From: Streptomyces mobaraensis
GTDB taxonomy: Bacteria; Actinomycetota; Actinomycetes; Streptomycetales; Streptomycetaceae
Length of the DNA stretch: 64,000 bases
Direction of reading: 5' to 3'
Assembly: GCF_020099395.1 (NCBI RefSeq)
Contig: NZ_CP083590.1
Coordinates: forward strand, 6,014,001-6,078,000
Numbering within the stretch: the first letter of the stretch is position 1; every line of letters starts with the position of its first letter. The translations under genes were made by a program, and so were the position numbers. Shown in pieces: positions 27,760 to 35,686 of this stretch. A model generated the notes under the pieces. That model was not told where the DNA came from. It searched no databases and was given only the letters and a program-made list of their open reading frames with translations.

Positions 27760-28676
27760 CCGCGCGGGAGCGCGGTGGGGTGCCGCCGGGGCCGGACGAG
27801 ACCGGGGGGCCGGGCGACTCCGCCGGGCTGAGCGAGTCCGCCGGGCCGCGTGAGCCCGCCGGGTCCCGCGTGACCCCGCGGGAGCTGCTGGCCCGCGGTG
27901 AGCTCACCGTCCGCGGGCGGATCCGCGAGGCGTCCAACGCCGTCCTGTACTGCACGGTCGCCCACGAGGGCGTGACCGCGGCCTGCGTCTACAAGCCGGT
28001 CGCCGGGGAGCGCCCGCTCTGGGACTTCCCGGACGGCACCCTCGCCCAGCGCGAGGTGGCCGCCTACGAGCTCTCCGAGGCGATGGGCTGGGGCCTGGTC
28101 CCGCCGACCGTCCTCCGCGACGGCCCCTACGGGCCGGGCATGTGCCAGCTCTGGATCGACGGCCCGGCCGACGACGGCGCCGCCGAGGAGACGCGGCGCC
28201 TCCTCGCGCTGGTCGAGGGGGACGAACCCGGGCCCGGCTGGAAGGCCGTCGGTTACGCGGACGTCGGCGACGACCACACCGCCCTGCTCGTGCACGCCGA
28301 CGACGAGCGGCTGCGCCGGCTGGCCGTCCTCGACGCGGTGATCAACAACGGCGACCGCAAGGGCGGCCACCTGCTGCCCGCCGCCGACGGCCGGCTCTAC
28401 GCCATCGACCACGGCGTCACCTTCAACGCCGAGGACAAGCTGCGGACGTTGCTGTGGGGGTGGGCGGGGGAGCCGCTGACGGAGGAGGCGGTGGAGGCGC
28501 TACGGCGACTTTCGGCCGATCTGGCCGAGGGACGCCCCCTGGCGGGACGGCTGGCGGAGTTGATCACTCCGGCGGAGATCGACGCGTTGCGGGGGCGGGT
28601 GGCCGAGTTGTTGCGTACCGGGCGGCACCGGTCGCCCAGCGGGGAGTGGCCGGCCATCCCGTGGCCGCCGGTGTAG
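27723..28676 (+). CDS. SCO1664-family protein, kinase-like
   Basis: A 317-residue protein of the actinobacterial SCO1664 family (TIGR03843). After a Gly/Pro-rich N-terminus, ASNAVLYCTVAHEGVTAACVYKP resembles a kinase N-lobe with the lysine of YKP. VLDAVINNGDRKGGHLL and YAIDHGVTF resemble the catalytic loop and the metal-binding DHG of PI3/4-kinase or HipA-like folds. Activity is not established. The ATG at 27723 has GGAGG seven bases upstream and overlaps the DUF3090 gene. Confidence 0.88.
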   Translation: MSAPERIPPRGVTARERGGVPPGPDETGGPGDSAGLSESAGPREPAGSRVTPRELLARGELTVRGRIREASNAVLYCTVAHEGVTAACVYKPVAGERPLWDFPDGTLAQREVAAYELSEAMGWGLVPPTVLRDGPYGPGMCQLWIDGPADDGAAEETRRLLALVEGDEPGPGWKAVGYADVGDDHTALLVHADDERLRRLAVLDAVINNGDRKGGHLLPAADGRLYAIDHGVTFNAEDKLRTLLWGWAGEPLTEEAVEALRRLSADLAEGRPLAGRLAELITPAEIDALRGRVAELLRTGRHRSPSGEWPAIPWPPV

Positions 28677-28686
28677 GCGCCTGCGG

Positions 28687-28806
28687 CGGGCTGGTTTTCA
28701 GCCCGTCCGGCGATTGAGGACAACCGCGCGGAGCGCGGTTTCGGGGGCGCGGGGGCGCAGCCCTCGCAGAAACGGTGAATGGGCGTGCCCCCTCTGGGGG
28801 AGGGAC
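28687..28806. repeat. Dispersed intergenic repeat, copy A
   Basis: Begins with a hairpin (CGGGCTG, loop GTTTT, CAGCCCG; 28687-28705) followed by GTCCGGCGATTGAGGAC, CGCGCGGAGCGCGG and GAAACGGTGAATGGG, then CCCCCTCTGGGGGAGGG. Close copies are at 30736-30806 and 50940-51145. It sits directly after the SCO1664-family stop and may act as its terminator. Confidence 0.8.
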
Positions 28807-28901
28807 CGGGGCACACCCCCGCCCCCCGCGCAAGACCCCCTTCTCAGCCAACCGCCCCCTCCGGTTCGTATCCGGAACCCGCATCCGGTTACGCTCAGGA
28901 C

Positions 28902-30131
28902 ATGCATGCCTGGCCCGCTTCTGAGGTTCCCGCCCTGCCCGGCAAGGGCCGCGACCTCCGGATCCACGACACCGCGACCGGTGGACGGGTGACCCTCGTC
29001 CCCGGCCCCGTCGCCCGCCTCTACGTCTGCGGCATCACGCCCTACGACGCCACCCACATGGGGCACGCGGCGACCTACAACGCGTTCGACCTCGTGCAGC
29101 GCGTGTGGCTCGACACCAAGCGGCAGGTCCACTACGTCCAGAACGTGACGGACATCGACGACCCGCTGCTGGAGCGGGCCGCCGCCAACGGAGACGACTG
29201 GGAGGCCCTCGCCGAACGCGAGACCGCCCTGTTCCGCGAGGACATGACCGCCCTGCGGCTGCTGCCGCCGCGCCACTACGTGGGCGCCGTGGAGTCGATA
29301 CCGAAGATCGTCCCGCTGGTGGAGCGCCTGCGCGACGCGGGTGCCGCCTACGAGCTCGACGGCGACGTCTACTTCTCCGTCGCCTCCGACGCCCACTTCG
29401 GCGAGGTCTCCGGCCTGGACGCCGAGGCCATGCGGCTGCTGTCCGCCGAGCGCGGCGGCGACCCGGACCGGCCGGGCAAGAAGAACCCCGTCGACCCGAT
29501 GCTGTGGATGGCCGCCCGCCCGGGCGAGCCCAGCTGGGACGGCGCCTCCCTCGGCCCCGGGCGCCCCGGCTGGCACATCGAGTGCGTCGCCATCGCCCTG
29601 GAGTACTTCGGCATGGGCTTCGACGTCCAGGGCGGCGGCTCCGACCTGATCTTCCCGCACCACGAGATGGGCGCCTCGCACGCGCAGGCCCTCACCGGCG
29701 AGCACCCGTTCGCCAAGTCGTACGTCCACGCGGGCATGGTCGCCCTGCACGGCGAGAAGATGTCCAAGTCCAAGGGCAACCTCGTCTTCGTCTCCGCCCT
29801 GCGCCGCGAGGGCGTGGACCCGGCCGCGATCCGCCTCGCGCTGCTGTCCCACCACTACCGGGCCGACTGGGAGTGGACCGACGACGTCCTCGCCGAGGCC
29901 GTCGAGCGCCTCGCCCGCTGGCGCGCCGCCGTCTCCCGCCCGGACGGCCCGTCCGCCGACGCCCTGCTCGACGAGGTCCGCGAGGCCCTCGCCGACGACC
30001 TCGACGCCCCGGCCGCCCTGGCCGCGGTCGACCGCTGGGCCGCCGCCCAGGCCGCCGACGGCGGTACGGACGAGGGCGCGCCCGGCCTGGTGTCGCGGAC
30101 CGTGGACGCGCTGCTGGGCGTCGCGCTCTAG
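28902..30131 (+). CDS. mshC: L-cysteine:1D-myo-inositol 2-amino-2-deoxy-alpha-D-glucopyranoside ligase (MshC)
   Basis: A 409-residue class I cysteinyl-tRNA-synthetase paralogue without the tRNA-binding C-domain. It ligates cysteine to GlcN-Ins with ATP in mycothiol synthesis. Visible motifs: zinc ligand Cys43 ([15 protein letters not shown]), the HIGH signature as HMGHA (52-56), the zinc-site GWHIECVA and FPHHEMGAS region, and KMSKSKGN (286-292). The length equals that of known MshC and is far shorter than CysRS. Cytosolic. Last gene of the conserved block, with a strong terminator after it. Confidence 0.96.
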   Translation: MHAWPASEVPALPGKGRDLRIHDTATGGRVTLVPGPVARLYVCGITPYDATHMGHAATYNAFDLVQRVWLDTKRQVHYVQNVTDIDDPLLERAAANGDDWEALAERETALFREDMTALRLLPPRHYVGAVESIPKIVPLVERLRDAGAAYELDGDVYFSVASDAHFGEVSGLDAEAMRLLSAERGGDPDRPGKKNPVDPMLWMAARPGEPSWDGASLGPGRPGWHIECVAIALEYFGMGFDVQGGGSDLIFPHHEMGASHAQALTGEHPFAKSYVHAGMVALHGEKMSKSKGNLVFVSALRREGVDPAAIRLALLSHHYRADWEWTDDVLAEAVERLARWRAAVSRPDGPSADALLDEVREALADDLDAPAALAAVDRWAAAQAADGGTDEGAPGLVSRTVDALLGVAL

Positions 30132-30144
30132 CCCGCCCCGAGGA

Positions 30145-30183
30145 CAGGAGGCGCTCCCCGCCACTGGTGGGGGGCGCCTCCTG
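30145..30183 (+). terminator. Terminator after mshC
   Basis: Long stem formed by CAGGAGGCGC and GCGCCTCCTG, extended by CCCC/GGGG pairing and a CCAC-TG-GTGG tip, 13 bases after the mshC stop. No T-run follows, as is common in Streptomyces. Confidence 0.85.
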
Positions 30184-30322
30184 CCGCGTTCGGCGCCTCA
30201 GGAGCCCGGGCAGGACCCCGGTACCCCGGTCGAGCCGCCGTCCCGGGCCCTCGTAGGCTTCGCACACGTCGAGCCGAGACGGGAAAGAGGTGCCTTTCCA
30301 TGACGGAGACGGAGACGAATCC

Positions 30323-30754
30323 ATGACGGAGACGAAGACGGGGTCGGAGCCGGGGACCGGCCCGGAGGAGGTCGTCGCGCGCTTCTTCGCGGCGTGGGAT
30401 GGGCTGGACGCCGCCCGGCTCGCGTCTTTCTTCGCGGAGGACGGGACTTACCACAGCATGCCCTTGCCGCCCGTCGTCGGCCGGGACCGCATCCGCGCCT
30501 ACTTCACCGACTTCCTCGCCCGCTTCACCGCCGCCCACTTCACCGTCCACCACCAGGCTTCGTCTTCGTCCGAAGTCGAGGGCGGGGGAGTGGTGTTCAA
30601 CGAACGGACGGACGTGATGCGGCTCCGGTCGGGGGCGGTGGTCCGGGTGCGGGTGGCGGGGGTGTTCGAGATCCGGGACGGGCTGATCGCTGCGTGGCGA
30701 GACTACTTCGACCTGGGGGCGGTACGGGGAGAAGACAGCCCGTCCGGCGTTTGA
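30323..30754 (+). CDS. NTF2-fold protein (SnoaL/limonene-epoxide-hydrolase-like)
   Basis: A 143-residue cone-fold protein: an N-terminal helix (VVARFFAAWDGLD), FFAEDGTYHSMPLPPVVGRDRIRAYF, and a strand-rich C-terminal half (VFNERTDVM; VAGVFEIRDGLIAAWRDYF). The family includes epoxide hydrolases and ketosteroid-isomerase-like enzymes; no reaction can be assigned. The start is ambiguous. An out-of-frame ATGACGGAGACGGAG copy at 30300 precedes the chosen ATG at 30323, and a GTG at 30290 is also in frame. Its last codons (DSPSGV) are contributed by a dispersed repeat. Confidence 0.78.
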   Translation: MTETKTGSEPGTGPEEVVARFFAAWDGLDAARLASFFAEDGTYHSMPLPPVVGRDRIRAYFTDFLARFTAAHFTVHHQASSSSEVEGGGVVFNERTDVMRLRSGAVVRVRVAGVFEIRDGLIAAWRDYFDLGAVRGEDSPSGV

Positions 30755-30806
30755 GGACAACCGCGCGGAGCGCGGTTTCAGGGAGTGCGGGGGCCGGGCG
30801 AGAAAG
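30736..30806. repeat. Dispersed intergenic repeat, copy B, supplying the end of the NTF2-fold gene
   Basis: CAGCCCGTCCGGCGTTTGAG followed by GACAACCGCGCGGAGCGCGG matches copy A almost base for base. The first 19 bases form the last codons and stop of the NTF2-fold gene, so the element has become the 3' end of a coding sequence. Confidence 0.8.
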
Positions 30807-30863
30807 GACGGCCAGGGGAACGCCCCATAGTCATGCGCACGACAGTGCGCTAAGCATGGCCGC

Positions 30864-33137
30864 ATGACCACCCGCACCCGGCACAGAACCCCCGCGACCA
30901 CCGGCCTCCTCGCCCTGCTCGGCCTCCTCGCGGCCCTCGTCGGCCCCCCAGCGGGGGCCCGAGCCGCCGACGGCCCCGGCGCGGAGCCGCACACCGTCGG
31001 CGCCGTCACCTCCTTCACCGCCCAAGGCCCCGAGTACCGCTTAACAGCGGGCCGGTCCGAGGCCCGCATCCGCTTCGTCACTCCGGACACCCTCCGCCTC
31101 CAGCTCGCCCCGGACGGCACGTTCACCGACCCCACGGGCAAGGACATCGTCCTGCCGCAGGGCGCGCCCCCGCCCACCCGCTGGCGCGACCGCGGCGACC
31201 GCTACGAACTGAGCACCTCGGCCCTCACCCTGCGCGCCTACAAGGCACCGCTCCGCTTCGCCCTGTACCGCGCCGACGGCACCCGCCTCTGGTCCGAGAC
31301 CAAGGGCCTGACCTGGGACAAGGACGGCACGACGCAGTCCCTCGCGCGCGGCGCCGACGAGCGGTTCTACGGCGCCGGCATGCAGAACGGCCGCGGCAAC
31401 ACCTCGCACCGCGGCAAGAAGGTCGACGTGGGCGTCGACTACGACTGGAACGACGGCGGTCACCCCAACTCCGTCCCGTTCTACCTCTCCTCGGCCGGCT
31501 ACGGCGTCTACCGCAACACGTACGCGCCCAACACCTACGACTTCGCCGACCCGGTGACGGCCACCGCCCGTGAGCAGCGCTTCGACGCGTACTACGTCGC
31601 CGGCCGGACCCCCAAGGACGTCATCGGCGGCTACACCCGGCTGACCGGCCGCCCCTTCCTGCCGCCGCTGTACGGCCTGGAAGTCGGCGACTCCGACTGC
31701 TACCTGCACAACAAGAACCGCGGCGAGCGCCGCACCTCGGACGCGCTGAAGGTCGCGGACGGCTACGTCGAACACGACCTCCCCCTCGGCTGGATGCTCG
31801 TCAACGACGGCTACGGCTGCGGCTACGAGAACCTGCCCGAGGTGAACAAGGGCCTCGCCGACCGCAAGATGACCATGGGCCTGTGGACCGAGGACGGCCT
31901 CGGCAAACTCGCCGACCAGGTGCGGGCCGGCCAGCGCGTCGCCAAGCTGGACGTCGCCTGGGTCGGCGACGGCTACAAGTTCGCCCTCGACGGCTGCAAG
32001 GACGCGTACCAGGGCATCGAGGACAACAGCGACGCCCGCGGCTTCACCTGGGCCCCCGAGAGCTGGTCGGGTGCCCAGCGCTGCGGCGTCCAGTGGTCCG
32101 GCGACCAGAAGGGCTCCTGGGACTACATCCGCTGGCAGATCCCCACCTACGCGGGCGCGACGATGTCCGGCCTCGCCTACACCACCGGCGACATCGACGG
32201 CATCTTCGGCGGCAGTGCGAAGACGTACGTCCGCGACCTCCAGTGGAAGGCGTTCCTGCCCGCCGTCATGACCATGGACGGCTGGGCGCCGAGCGACAAG
32301 CAGCCCTGGCGGTACGGCGAGCCGTACACCTCGATCAACCGCAAGTACCTCAAGCTCAAGGAATCCCTCCTCCCGTACATGTACACGTACGCGGCGGAGG
32401 CGGCCCGCACCGGCGTCGGCCCGGTCCGCCCGCTGGCCCTGGAGTACCCGGACGACCCCAAGGCGGCGACGGACGCGGCGAAGTACGAGTTCCTGAGCGG
32501 TGAGCACTTCCTCGTCGCCCCGGTGTACGAGGACAAGGAGACGCGGGACGGCATCTACCTGCCGCGCGGCACCTGGACCGACTACTGGACCGGGCGTACG
32601 TACCACGGGCCGACGACCGTCAACGGCTACCGCGCCCCACTCGACACCCTGCCCCTCTTCGTGAAGGCCGGGGCGAACATCCCCATGTGGCCCGGCATCC
32701 GCTCCCACCGCGACCGCACCCCCGACTCCCCGCTGGCCTGGGACCTCTACCCGAAGGGCACGTCCTCGTTCACCCTCTACGAGGACGACGGCGTCACCCG
32801 GGCCCACCGCACCGGCGCCTCGGCCCGGCAGACGGTGACGGTCCACGCGCCGCGCACCGGCCAGGGCGACGTCACGGTCCGGGTGGGCGCCTCCCACGGC
32901 TCCTACGCGGGCAAGCAGCCCTCTCGCCCGTACACCGTCACCGTCCACTCCCGCACGACCCCACGGACGGTCCTCCTGGACGGCCGCCCCCTGCCCCGCG
33001 TCACCGTCGGCTCGTCCACCCCCGGCTGGTGGTACGACCCCACCGACCGCGGCGGCACCATCCACCTCACCACCCCCAGCCGCTCCACGGACCACCCGTT
33101 CACCCTGAAACTGCCCGGCGCGAGCGCGGTCGGCTGA
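30864..33137 (+). CDS. Secreted glycoside hydrolase family 31 enzyme
   Basis: A 757-residue protein with an N-terminal signal peptide (cleavage near ARA-AD, residue 34), a beta-sandwich N-domain, a (beta/alpha)8 barrel (about 270-560) and C-terminal beta domains. Probable nucleophile Asp363 lies in KLDVAWVG and probable acid/base Asp414 in WSGDQKG. LEVGDSDCY and FLSGEHFLVAPVYE are typical GH31 landmarks. The nucleophile context differs from the WxDMNE of classic alpha-glucosidases, so another alpha-glycoside substrate is likely and cannot be named. It is the largest gene of the accessory block. Confidence 0.88.
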   Translation: MTTRTRHRTPATTGLLALLGLLAALVGPPAGARAADGPGAEPHTVGAVTSFTAQGPEYRLTAGRSEARIRFVTPDTLRLQLAPDGTFTDPTGKDIVLPQGAPPPTRWRDRGDRYELSTSALTLRAYKAPLRFALYRADGTRLWSETKGLTWDKDGTTQSLARGADERFYGAGMQNGRGNTSHRGKKVDVGVDYDWNDGGHPNSVPFYLSSAGYGVYRNTYAPNTYDFADPVTATAREQRFDAYYVAGRTPKDVIGGYTRLTGRPFLPPLYGLEVGDSDCYLHNKNRGERRTSDALKVADGYVEHDLPLGWMLVNDGYGCGYENLPEVNKGLADRKMTMGLWTEDGLGKLADQVRAGQRVAKLDVAWVGDGYKFALDGCKDAYQGIEDNSDARGFTWAPESWSGAQRCGVQWSGDQKGSWDYIRWQIPTYAGATMSGLAYTTGDIDGIFGGSAKTYVRDLQWKAFLPAVMTMDGWAPSDKQPWRYGEPYTSINRKYLKLKESLLPYMYTYAAEAARTGVGPVRPLALEYPDDPKAATDAAKYEFLSGEHFLVAPVYEDKETRDGIYLPRGTWTDYWTGRTYHGPTTVNGYRAPLDTLPLFVKAGANIPMWPGIRSHRDRTPDSPLAWDLYPKGTSSFTLYEDDGVTRAHRTGASARQTVTVHAPRTGQGDVTVRVGASHGSYAGKQPSRPYTVTVHSRTTPRTVLLDGRPLPRVTVGSSTPGWWYDPTDRGGTIHLTTPSRSTDHPFTLKLPGASAVG

Positions 33138-33182
33138 CGCGAGCGGAACCGTCCCCGGGCCCGCCACGTTCCCCCGGATGTG

Positions 33183-33485
33183 ATGAGCCTCCTGACGGGC
33201 CCGGGCCTGGCCCTCCTGATCGTCGTCCCGCTCTTCCTGACGGCCGCCGCGCGCAAGGGCGTTCACCTCCTCCGCGGAGGCACCGCCGGCGGCCCGCGCG
33301 GTGCGGGGGCGACCGCGACGGAGGAGCTGCACGGTCTCATGTATCCCGGGAAGCGCGCGCAGTTGGAGCAGCGCCGCGTCGAACTGGTCCTGCGCGACGA
33401 CGAACAGGACGGCGCCCCGCGCCGGACCGGCATCGACCTCGACGCGGGGACGGCACACCTGTCCCCACGTGATCATTCGCACTAG
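33183..33485 (+). CDS. Small membrane-anchored protein, DUF6191-like
   Basis: A 100-residue protein: one N-terminal membrane segment (LLTGPGLALLIVVPLFLTAAA), then a charged soluble tail (ATATEELHGLMYPGKRAQLEQRRVELVLRDD) as in the small actinobacterial DUF6191 proteins. Function unknown. It lies 45 bases after the GH31 gene and nine before the ASCH gene. A GTG directly before the ATG is an equally possible start. Confidence 0.72.
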   Translation: MSLLTGPGLALLIVVPLFLTAAARKGVHLLRGGTAGGPRGAGATATEELHGLMYPGKRAQLEQRRVELVLRDDEQDGAPRRTGIDLDAGTAHLSPRDHSH

Positions 33486-33494
33486 GTTACGACC

Positions 33495-33935
33495 ATGGAA
33501 CCCACCACCGGCCTCCCCCGCGCCGAGTTCGCCTTCCCCGGCCCCCTCCGCGACCGCCTCGTCGCCGCCATCCTCGACGGCTCGAAGACCTCCACCACCG
33601 GACTGGTCGTCGACTACGAGCACGAGGGCGAGTCCCTGCCCCGGGTGGGCGAACGCAGCGTCGTCGTCGACTCCGACGACCGCCCGGTGGCGGTCATCGA
33701 GGTGACGGACGTCCGCGTCGTGCGGCTGGACGAAGTGGACTTCGCGCACGTCGTCGACGAGGGCGAGGGCGACGCTTCCGTCGCCGAATGGCGGGCGAAC
33801 CACGAGTCGTTCTGGCACAGCGCCGAGATGCGGGCGGCTCTGGGCGAGCCGGATTTCACGGTGGACGACTCGACCTTGGCGGTCCTGCAGCGGTTCCGCC
33901 TGGTGGCGGACCTGCGGGAGGAGACGGGGCGGTAG
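33495..33935 (+). CDS. ASCH-domain protein
   Basis: A 146-residue protein with the ASCH pattern: FPGPLRDRLVAAILDGSKTSTTG (substrate-cleft Gly-Ser-Lys-Thr), then GERSVVVDSDDRPVAVIEVTDVRV and a C-terminal FRLVADL strand. Known for the family: a PUA-like beta-barrel binding nucleic acid or modified nucleosides, some members being ribonucleases or amidohydrolases. The ATG follows the previous stop by nine bases, so the two are probably one unit. Confidence 0.88.
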   Translation: MEPTTGLPRAEFAFPGPLRDRLVAAILDGSKTSTTGLVVDYEHEGESLPRVGERSVVVDSDDRPVAVIEVTDVRVVRLDEVDFAHVVDEGEGDASVAEWRANHESFWHSAEMRAALGEPDFTVDDSTLAVLQRFRLVADLREETGR

Positions 33936-33968
33936 GGGGCCGGACCAGGGCCGCCGGCCACGCGTGGC

Positions 33969-34433
33969 CTACCGGGCCATGAGCCGGGCCGCGTGGTCGA
34001 CGGCGCCGCGGAGGTCGTCGGGGGCGGTCGGGATCCGATGGCCCTCGCCGGTCCATTCGGGGAGCACCCAGGCCCGGTCGCCCGTGTACGTGCCCGGAGG
34101 CGGGGCGAACAGCTCGGCCCCCTTGGGGCGCGGTGCCACACGGGGCACGTTCCGGAACCCGTTGCCCGCGCCAAGCGGCAGCAGCCACCACATCGCGTGC
34201 TCCATGCCGCCCATCAGGTACGGGCCGACGGGGCGGTTGCGCTCTTTCAGCAGTGTGACGGCCGCGGTCGCCAAGGTGAAGTCGAGCTGGACCAGGTCCC
34301 AGGCGGTACCGATGGTCAGCGGGGTGGTGCATCCGGCCGACCACTGCGCCAAAGCCGTCCGCGGCTCCTTCGCGGCGCGGCACAGCCATCGCGCCCACGC
34401 GGATGCCTGCCGGGACGATGCGATGAGGCTCAT
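33969..34433 (-). CDS. Hypothetical protein resembling part of actinobacterial primase/polymerase-like proteins
   Basis: A 154-residue protein (MSLIASSRQASAWARWL; IGTAWDLVQLDFTLATAAVTLL; YLMGGMEHAMWWLLPLGAGNG; YTGDRAWVLP). The WDLVQLD and WWLLPLG segments recall the small prim-pol-like proteins common in Streptomyces, but no catalytic motif is convincing. Its ATG overlaps the stop of the 81-residue gene upstream (ATGA), so the pair is translationally coupled and lies divergent from the GntR regulator. Confidence 0.6.
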   Translation of the reverse strand: MSLIASSRQASAWARWLCRAAKEPRTALAQWSAGCTTPLTIGTAWDLVQLDFTLATAAVTLLKERNRPVGPYLMGGMEHAMWWLLPLGAGNGFRNVPRVAPRPKGAELFAPPPGTYTGDRAWVLPEWTGEGHRIPTAPDDLRGAVDHAARLMAR

Positions 34434-34675
34434 TTCTCTCTCCCCTGATCCACTTCGGCCCACACCACCGCTCCCGCGGAGGTGTGGTCGTGCCCATAGC
34501 GGTCCGCTCCGGCGAGAGCGGCGACGACGATCCGGCGGGCGGTGTCGCTCAACTCCCGTGGGAGGTTCACCTCCACACGGATACGCATGGGCGTCTCGTC
34601 GGTGTGCGGCGTCTGGCCGGTGGCTGCGGCGAAACGCGCGGCGAGCGCTACGGCCTGGGCTTTCGCTGTACGCAC
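34430..34675 (-). CDS. Small hypothetical protein coupled to the prim-pol-like gene
   Basis: An 81-residue protein (MRTAKAQAVALAARFAAATG; MRIRVEVNLPRELSDTARRIVVAAL; DRYGHDHTSAGAVVWAEVD). I do not recognise a family. The beta-alpha arrangement around RIRVEVNLP is reminiscent of small nucleic-acid-binding folds, without specific evidence. First gene of the minus-strand pair facing the palindromic operator, and hence a likely target of the adjacent GntR regulator. Confidence 0.6.
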   Translation of the reverse strand: MRTAKAQAVALAARFAAATGQTPHTDETPMRIRVEVNLPRELSDTARRIVVAALAGADRYGHDHTSAGAVVWAEVDQGREK

Positions 34676-34710
34676 AGATCTCCCCGTGAGCGACCGGCTA
34701 CACCCCGTAT

Positions 34711-34743
34711 TTCTAATGCATTAGAATCCGGCTAATGCACTAG
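34711..34743. promoter_or_regulatory. Paired palindromic operator of the divergent GntR/UTRA regulator
   Basis: TTCTAATGCATTAGAA (34711-34726) is a perfect 16-base palindrome. A second site, CTAATGCACTAG (34732-34743), matches its core with one mismatch. The first overlaps TAGAAT, a good -10 for the plus strand, and a mirrored -10-like TAGAAA for the minus strand. This fits autoregulation by the GntR protein plus control of the two minus-strand genes. The stretch is conspicuously AT-rich for this genome. Confidence 0.88.
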
Positions 34744-34797
34744 GTTGTCAATGCCGCCGAACTCCACGCCCCGCTGGGGCAGCACGGGAAAGAACCC

Positions 34798-35565
34798 ATG
34801 GCCGCAGAACAACCGCCCTACATGCGCGTTGCCGATGATCTCCGCCGGCGGATCGCCCAAGGGGAGTGGTCCGTGGGGCAGCGGCTGCCGTCCCGGGCGC
34901 AGCTCGCCCTCCACTACGGGGTCGGCCCCAACGTGCTGCAGAAGGCCCAGGAACGCCTCATCGTCGAAGGGTTGTTGGAGGGCCGGGCCGGCTCCGGAAC
35001 GTACGTCCGGGAGCCGCGGCAACGGCTGCGCATGATCCGGTCGTCCCACCGGGAGCGGAGGCGCCACTCGCCGTTCCGTTCGGACATGGAGGAACAGGGC
35101 AGACCGGCGAGTTGGGAGTCCCACTCCGAAGCCAGGATCGCCGCGCCCGAGCACATCGCCGAACGGCTGGCGATCGCACCGGGCGAGCCGTGCGTCCGCA
35201 CGGTCTACGAGTTTCTCGCCGACGGCCGGCCGGTACAGCTCTCCGAGAGCTGGGAGCCCATGGCGATCACCGGCGGTACCCCGGTCGTGCTTCCCGAACT
35301 CGGCCCGTTCGCGGGCAAGGGCGTCGTCGAACGCATGCGTTCCCTCGGCGTCATCGTCGCGACGGCGGTCGAGGTGCCGAGGCCGTCGCGAGCGACTCAG
35401 GCTCAGGCGAACCTCCTCGGCATCAGCCTGGGCGACCTGGTCACCTGTATCGAGCGGACCTACTACGACAGGGACGGTCGCCCCGTGGAGACGGCCGACA
35501 TCGTCATTCCGGACGCGCGGTGGGAGATCGCCTATGAGATCTCGGTGGAGCATCCGGAAGAGTGA
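34798..35565 (+). CDS. GntR-family transcriptional regulator with UTRA effector domain
   Basis: A 255-residue regulator: an N-terminal winged helix (YMRVADDLRRRIAQGEWSVGQRLPSRAQLALHYGV, residues 8-42; recognition region through QERLIVEGLLEGRAGSGTYV) and a UTRA (HutC-like) ligand domain (about 95-245; CVRTVYEFLADGRPVQLSESWEP, IERTYYDRDGRPVETADIVIP). Known for the family: small-molecule-responsive repressor. The palindromes upstream are the natural binding sites. The ligand is unknown; the flavoprotein gene downstream may be coregulated. Confidence 0.92.
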   Translation: MAAEQPPYMRVADDLRRRIAQGEWSVGQRLPSRAQLALHYGVGPNVLQKAQERLIVEGLLEGRAGSGTYVREPRQRLRMIRSSHRERRRHSPFRSDMEEQGRPASWESHSEARIAAPEHIAERLAIAPGEPCVRTVYEFLADGRPVQLSESWEPMAITGGTPVVLPELGPFAGKGVVERMRSLGVIVATAVEVPRPSRATQAQANLLGISLGDLVTCIERTYYDRDGRPVETADIVIPDARWEIAYEISVEHPEE

Positions 35566-35686
35566 CCGATCGAAGTCGGGCCGTCAGTGAGCCGAATCAG
35601 TGCGGCGCTGTCCAGCGAGGCCCGGACGGGCCGGTTCGAGGCTCTGGGCGGCGGGCCCGCGATGCGGTACGCCTGAGGAGGGGTCG

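Noticed and set aside
28902..30131. Cysteinyl-tRNA synthetase
   Set aside because: Too short, lacks the anticodon-binding C-terminal domain, and sits in the conserved mycothiol neighbourhood; assigned as MshC.
31041..33818. A 925-codon open frame opposite the GH31 gene
   Set aside because: Antisense shadow caused by G/C third-position bias; no recognisable domains, while the plus strand encodes a full GH31 enzyme.
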